Source: an uncultured Flavonifractor sp. (GTDB lineage Bacteria; Bacillota; Clostridia; Oscillospirales; Oscillospiraceae). Taken from it: a stretch of DNA of 62,475 nucleotides. A program made the translations under genes and the position numbers. The number at the start of each line of letters is the position of its first letter. Within the stretch, counting starts at the first letter, position 1. Below the pieces are notes generated by a model that was given only the letters and a program-made list of their open reading frames with translations, was not told the DNA's origin and searched no databases. The stretch spans positions 1 through 62,475 of the forward strand of contig CALWXZ010000003.1 of assembly GCA_944385625.1 (NCBI GenBank), given 5' to 3'. Positions 59,124 through 62,475 of this stretch are shown here, in pieces.

Positions 59124-59843
59124 ATGGACGAAAAATTTTTACGCACGGAAATGCTGCTGGGCCATGAGGCCATGGACCGTCTGACCAAGGCCCATGTGGC
59201 GGTGTTCGGCCTGGGGGGCGTGGGCAGCTGGTGCGCCGAGGCCCTGGCCCGCTCCGGTGTGGGGGCCCTCACCCTTATCGACCACGACGAGGTGGGCCTC
59301 ACCAACCTGAACCGGCAGGTGGAGGCCACCCTGTCCACCCTGGGTGTTCCCAAGGCCCGGGCCATGGCGGAGCGTATCGCCGACATCAATCCCCAGTGCC
59401 GCACCACGGTGCGGGCGGAGAAGTACGAGGCCGGCAATCGGGAAGCCTTCTTTTCCACACACTACGACTATATTGTGGACTGTATCGACCTGGTGTCCTG
59501 CAAGCTGGACCTGATCGAGACCGCCATCACCCGAAAGATCCCCATTCTCTCCGCCCTGGGGACGGGCAACAAGCTGGACCCCTCCCAATTCCGCATCGGG
59601 GATATCTCCAAAACCGAGAGCTGCCCCCTGGCCCGGGTGGTCCGCAAGGAGCTGAGAGCCCGGGGCATTCACCACCACCGGGTGCTGTGGTCTCCGGAGG
59701 AGCCCAAGGCGGCCATCCAGCATGAGGCGCCCCCTCCCGGCCGCCGCTCCGTCCCCGGCAGCGTGGCCTGGGTACCCCCGGTGGCGGGACTGATGATGGC
59801 CGGAGACGTGGTACTCACCCTGGCCGGACTGCAAACGGTATAA
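59124..59843 (+). CDS. tcdA: tRNA threonylcarbamoyladenosine dehydratase (TcdA/CsdL)
   Basis: This ThiF/E1-like enzyme cyclises t6A37 of tRNAs to ct6A. The 239-residue protein has the ATP-binding G-L-G-G-V-G-S motif (29-35), D-x-D-x-V then N-L-N-R-Q, and D-C-I-D. A central S-K-T-E-S-C-P-L-A-R-V-V-R-K-x-L-R block is characteristic of TcdA. CGGAGG precedes the ATG. Confidence 0.94.
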   Translation: MDEKFLRTEMLLGHEAMDRLTKAHVAVFGLGGVGSWCAEALARSGVGALTLIDHDEVGLTNLNRQVEATLSTLGVPKARAMAERIADINPQCRTTVRAEKYEAGNREAFFSTHYDYIVDCIDLVSCKLDLIETAITRKIPILSALGTGNKLDPSQFRIGDISKTESCPLARVVRKELRARGIHHHRVLWSPEEPKAAIQHEAPPPGRRSVPGSVAWVPPVAGLMMAGDVVLTLAGLQTV

Positions 59844-59846
59844 AAA

Positions 59847-59890
59847 CATCCCTCCGCCGGCAAACTAAGGCCAACGGAGGGATGTTTTTT
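59847..59890 (+). terminator. Terminator hairpin overlapping the next gene's RBS
   Basis: A 10-bp perfect stem (59847-59856 with 59875-59884), extended by A5/T5, is followed by T6. The 3' arm contains GGAGGG, which is also the apparent RBS of the TauE/SafE half gene. Confidence 0.8.
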
Positions 59891-60257
59891 GCGTCAGAAT
59901 CATGGAACATGGCTCCGCCCCGCTCTGGCAGGGGGCGCGGCGGGGCTGGTCAACGGCTTTTTCGGCGGGGGCGGCGGTATGGTGCTGGTGCCTCTGCTGG
60001 CACTGTGGTGCGGCCTGGGGCAGCGGAAGGCCTTCGCCACCTCGGTGGCCATCATTCTGCCCCTGTGTACCCTGTCCGCCGCCATCTATCTGTTCCGGGG
60101 CGGGGTGGATCTGGCCGCCGCCCTGCCCTACCTGGTGGGCGGCCTGGCGGGGGGCTTCATCGGCGGGCGGGTGTTCAAACGGCTTAACATGGTCTGGCTC
60201 CGCCGCCTGTTTGCCCTGCTGCTGCTCTACGGCGGCTTCAGGGCCCTGTTCTTCTGA
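59889..60257 (+). CDS. TauE/SafE-family exporter, N-terminal half protein
   Basis: The 122-residue protein has four hydrophobic segments and the TauE/SafE signature G-L-V-N-G-F-F-G-G-G-G-G-M near its start. Full members are about 250 residues with two such halves; here the second half is the next gene. It probably starts with TTG at 59889, nine bases after GGAGGG inside the preceding terminator hairpin. The stop overlaps the next ATG (TGATG), so the halves are cotranslated. Substrates of the family are sulfite, sulfonates or related anions. Confidence 0.82.
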   Translation: MRQNHGTWLRPALAGGAAGLVNGFFGGGGGMVLVPLLALWCGLGQRKAFATSVAIILPLCTLSAAIYLFRGGVDLAAALPYLVGGLAGGFIGGRVFKRLNMVWLRRLFALLLLYGGFRALFF

Positions 60258-60613
60258 TGGGCTGGCTGATCGCGGTTGTGGCAGGGGCCCTCACCGGCAT
60301 CCTGTCCGGCTTCGGGGTGGGGGGCGGCACCCTGCTGCTCATCTACCTGACCGCCTTTGCCGGTATGGAGCAGAGCCAGGCCCAGGGCATCAACCTGCTC
60401 TACTTCCTGCCCTCGGCCGCCGCCGCCCTCCCCGCCCACATCAAACACGGCTATGTGGAAAAGCGGGTGCTGCTGCCCGCCATCCTTACCGGTCTGGCCT
60501 GCGCCGCCCTGGCCGCCTGGGCCGCCACCGGGCTGGACACCACCCTGCTGCGGCGGTGCTTCGGCGGCTTTCTTCTGCTGGTGGGCCTGCGGGAGCTGTT
60601 CCGCAAGGGATAA
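60257..60613 (+). CDS. TauE/SafE-family exporter, C-terminal half protein
   Basis: The 118-residue protein has four hydrophobic segments with the repeated signature T-G-I-L-S-G-F-G-V-G-G-G-T and an A-Q-G-I-N-L-L-Y-F-L-P motif. It is coupled by a one-base overlap to the N-half gene. The two products would assemble into one antiparallel transporter, as expected for a family built from an internal duplication. Confidence 0.85.
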   Translation: MGWLIAVVAGALTGILSGFGVGGGTLLLIYLTAFAGMEQSQAQGINLLYFLPSAAAALPAHIKHGYVEKRVLLPAILTGLACAALAAWAATGLDTTLLRRCFGGFLLLVGLRELFRKG

Positions 60614-60618
60614 CTTCC

Positions 60619-61038
60619 CTATCCTCTGGCCCGTTTGAAGGTGAGATAGCCCTCCAAAATCAGGGTGGCGGCCACCGCGTCCACGGTTTTTCTGTGGTTT
60701 TTCATCTTCTTGCCTGTGGCGTGTAGGATGTTATGGGCCTCCACGGTGGTGCGCCGCTCATCCCACAGCACCGGGCGTAGGCCGCAGGCCTCCTCCACCT
60801 GGGCGGCAAAGGCCCTGTACAGCTCCGCCCGGGGTCCCTCGGTGCCGTCCATGTTCCGGGGAAAGCCCATCACCAGCTCGTCCACCTGGTGCTCTCTAAC
60901 CAGCCGGGCCAGCTCCTGGGCCACCGCCTCCCCCTTCCGGCTGTGAATGACGGTGGTGTAGCCGGCCAGCAGGCCGGTGGGATCGGAGATGGCCACGCCA
61001 GTCCGGGCGTCGCCGTAGTCAATGGCCATGATACGCAA
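60619..61038 (-). CDS. ruvX: Putative Holliday junction resolvase/pre-16S rRNA nuclease RuvX (YqgF)
   Basis: The 139-residue RNase H-fold nuclease has the N-terminal M-A-I-D-Y-G-D-A-R-T-G motif, the central E-L-V-M-G-F-P-R-N-M-D-G-T-E-G block, D-E-R-R-T-T and a C-terminal V-D-A-V-A-A. It matures 16S rRNA in some bacteria. A TTG at 61038, eight bases after AAAGGAG, gives the usual L/M-R-I-M-A-I-D-Y-G start. Confidence 0.94.
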   Translation of the reverse strand: MRIMAIDYGDARTGVAISDPTGLLAGYTTVIHSRKGEAVAQELARLVREHQVDELVMGFPRNMDGTEGPRAELYRAFAAQVEEACGLRPVLWDERRTTVEAHNILHATGKKMKNHRKTVDAVAATLILEGYLTFKRARG

Positions 61039-61105
61039 AATTACCACTCCTTTTCTGCTCCCTCCACTATACAGAAAGCAGGGGAAAAAAACAAGTGGAA
61101 ACTGC

Positions 61106-61134
61106 TTGACTTTGATCTCCGGCTGTGGTATAGT
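61106..61134 (+). promoter_or_regulatory. Sigma-A promoter of rpmG-secE-nusG
   Basis: TTGACT (61106-61111), a 17-bp spacer and TATAGT (61129-61134) would start a transcript near 61141 with a leader of about 215 nt. Confidence 0.75.
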
Positions 61135-61356
61135 TCAATTACCTATGAAAAAGGGCTCTTTTTTTGTGCGCATTTTTACGGTGTGATGACGCATGAAACC
61201 CTTCCCTCCGCGTGAGACATAGGGAGGCAAATGTGCCGAATCCGCACCGTGGCGTTTTATCCGGCTGCGTTTCGCGCCGGTATGTGCTGGATTCGGCCTG
61301 CGGCCGCATCCGGCATTTTTGCTTTATGCGGTCAAACAATGAAGGAGGTGCCGAAC
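61135..61356 (+). promoter_or_regulatory. Structured leader of rpmG-secE-nusG, possible attenuator
   Basis: GCCGAATCC (61235-61243) can pair with GGATTCGGC (61289-61297). The latter overlaps an alternative hairpin from GGAT (61289-61292) to ATCC (61308-61311) followed by T5 (61316-61320). The two folds exclude each other, as in transcription attenuators. No known ribosomal leader class is recognised. Confidence 0.5.
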
Positions 61357-61521
61357 ATGGCGAAGGCCGGCAACCGGGTGAAGATCACCCTGCGCTGCTC
61401 CGAGTGCAAGCAGCGGAACTATAACACCAACAAGAACAAGAAGAACACTCCCGACCGTCTGGAATTGAAGAAGTACTGCCCCTTCTGCAGAAAGCACACG
61501 GTCCACAACGAGACCAAGTAA
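61357..61521 (+). CDS. rpmG: Ribosomal protein bL33 (zinc-binding form)
   Basis: The 54-residue protein has the bL33 sequence with both CxxC pairs (Cys14/17 and Cys41/44), so it is the zinc-containing form. AAGGAGG precedes the ATG. It heads the rpmG-secE-nusG operon, the common Firmicutes order leading to rplK. Confidence 0.97.
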   Translation: MAKAGNRVKITLRCSECKQRNYNTNKNKKNTPDRLELKKYCPFCRKHTVHNETK

Positions 61522-61564
61522 TGAGTGCTGCTAGATGGCTCAGAAGAAAGAAGGGTTGAACGGA

Positions 61565-61849
61565 ATGTCTGAAAACGAGAAGCTCGAGCAGGCCAAACCC
61601 GCAAAGTCTGAAAAGAAAAAAGACGTCAAGGCGGATAAAAAGCCCGGCTTCTTCGCCCGCATCGGCAAGTGGTTCAAGGAACTCAAGAGCGAGCTGAAGA
61701 AGGTCCAGTGGCCCACCAAGAAACAGACCATTAACAACACCGTGATCGTCATTCTCTGCTGTATCGTCGTTGGGATCTGCATCTGGGTGTTCGACGCCCT
61801 CGCCGGCTCCGTGATTCGTGCCCTGTTGGATCTGTTTGGCAAGGGTTAA
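61565..61849 (+). CDS. secE: Preprotein translocase subunit SecE
   Basis: The 94-residue protein has a Lys-rich N-terminus, the amphipathic helix with the conserved E-L-K-K-V-Q-W-P-T-K-K and one C-terminal TM helix. It is a core part of the SecYEG channel. ATG 61565 has AAGGG nine bases upstream; an in-frame ATG at 61535 lacks an RBS. Confidence 0.96.
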   Translation: MSENEKLEQAKPAKSEKKKDVKADKKPGFFARIGKWFKELKSELKKVQWPTKKQTINNTVIVILCCIVVGICIWVFDALAGSVIRALLDLFGKG

Positions 61850-61859
61850 GGTGTAGAAG

Positions 61860-62381
61860 ATGGCTGAGAACGCAAAATGGTATGTGGTGCATACCTATTC
61901 CGGCTATGAAAACACCGTGGCCGCCAGCATCGAAAAGGCCGTGGAGAACCGCGGCCTGCGGGACCTCATTTTTGAGGTCAGTATTCCTCTGGAGACCGTT
62001 ACCGAGATCACGGACAACGGCCCCAAGACCGTAGAGCGCAAGGTCTTCCCCGGCTATGTGCTGGTCAAGATGGTTCTGACCGACGAGACCTGGCATCTGG
62101 TGCGCAACGTGCGCGGCGTCACCGGGTTTGTAGGCTCCGGCAACAAGGCCATCCCCCTCACCGATGAGGAGATCGCCGCCCTGGGCGTGGAAAAGCGCGA
62201 GGTAGTGGTGAACTATCAGGTGGGCGACAATGTCAAGATCATCAACGGCGCCCTGGAATCCTTCCTGGGCACCGTGGAGGAGATCGACCTGGACCGCAGC
62301 AAGGTCCGGGTGGTGGTCTCCATGTTCGGCCGCGAAACCCCCGTGGAACTGGAACTGGACGAGATCGAGCCGGTTGAGTGA
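61860..62381 (+). CDS. nusG: Transcription termination/antitermination protein NusG
   Basis: The 173-residue protein has the NusG N-terminal domain (W-Y-V-V-H-T-Y-S-G-Y-E, then R-K-V-F-P-G-Y-V-L-V-K-M) and the C-terminal KOW domain (G-D-N-V-K-I-I-N-G-A-L-E). It couples RNA polymerase with Rho or the ribosome. It follows secE by 10 bp. Confidence 0.97.
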   Translation: MAENAKWYVVHTYSGYENTVAASIEKAVENRGLRDLIFEVSIPLETVTEITDNGPKTVERKVFPGYVLVKMVLTDETWHLVRNVRGVTGFVGSGNKAIPLTDEEIAALGVEKREVVVNYQVGDNVKIINGALESFLGTVEEIDLDRSKVRVVVSMFGRETPVELELDEIEPVE

Positions 62382-62472
62382 CCCCGGGCACGGCCCCATT
62401 CCCCCGCACGTGGGAGGGACTGCACAGCAGTTCCGCTTCCAACCACATTTATCGTAGGAGGTGCTGTTTCAA

Positions 62473-62475
62473 ATG
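62473..62475 (+). CDS. rplK: Start codon of the next gene, expected rplK (bL11/uL11)
   Basis: The last three bases are ATG, ten bases after a strong AGGAGG (62457-62462). After secE-nusG the next gene is almost always rplK. No residues beyond Met are visible, so the name is from synteny only. Confidence 0.6.

Noticed and set aside
1..62475. CRISPR arrays, IS elements, integrases, tRNA or rRNA genes
   Set aside because: No spaced direct repeats, transposase or integrase motifs, tRNA cloverleafs or rRNA signatures were seen anywhere in the window.

Overview
The window looks like chromosome of a spore-forming, GC-rich Clostridia member. The sporulation genes spo0A and spoIVB, the surface-layer-homology (SLH) domains, the archaeal-type AspRS with GatCAB under a T-box, and the RBS style fit gut Oscillospiraceae of the Flavonifractor/Intestinimonas/Pseudoflavonifractor kind. 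That genus guess is an impression from gene content, not from a search.

Layout. 1-4.1 kb: two paralogous ECF sigma/anti-sigma modules with matching autoregulatory-type promoters, a DUF2975/HTH/lipoprotein operon and a family 4 uracil-DNA glycosylase. 4.1-8.9 kb: T-box leader, non-discriminating aspartyl-tRNA synthetase and gatCAB, a complete route to Asn-tRNA(Asn). 8.9-17.1 kb: a MATE exporter behind a short riboswitch-like leader, Na/phosphate cotransporter, a large membrane protein of unknown function, a Na+/alanine symporter, a pentapeptide-repeat protein and spo0A.

17.1-35.6 kb is the most striking part. It holds a catabolic locus with five sigma-54 type (-24/-12) promoters around one sigma-54 activator gene. 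The locus encodes a CoA-transferase, a nine-gene operon for a divergent acetoin-dehydrogenase-like complex (E1 alpha, E1 beta, an E2 split into separate lipoyl and catalytic proteins, E3, an AcoX-like protein, two SDRs and a Lin0512-family protein), an MBL hydrolase with lipoate ligase, a phosphotriesterase-family lactonase, and a Zn-alcohol dehydrogenase/SDR/MFS operon. It reads as a self-contained route that imports, oxidises and thiolytically cleaves an unknown hydroxy-ketone, polyol or lactone.

36-44.6 kb: a PucR regulator, a phloretin/DAPG-hydrolase-like C-C hydrolase with an AprA/fumarate-reductase-like flavoprotein and ferredoxin, then a MerR switch facing two 19-bp-spaced promoters that drive a TSCPD protein and a MATE plus Old-Yellow-Enzyme operon. 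This suggests handling of plant polyphenols.

44.8-62.5 kb returns to housekeeping: spoIVB, an SLH-anchored 5'-nucleotidase, a TetR regulator, a cation/proton antiporter with an apparent start-region frameshift, an SLH-SGNH hydrolase, PBP1A, DUF1292, a probable 6S RNA, a PpiC foldase, tcdA, a split TauE/SafE exporter, ruvX and rpmG-secE-nusG leading into rplK. spoIVB and spo0A are normally adjacent in this order. Here they are about 28 kb apart, and all the accessory metabolism lies between them.
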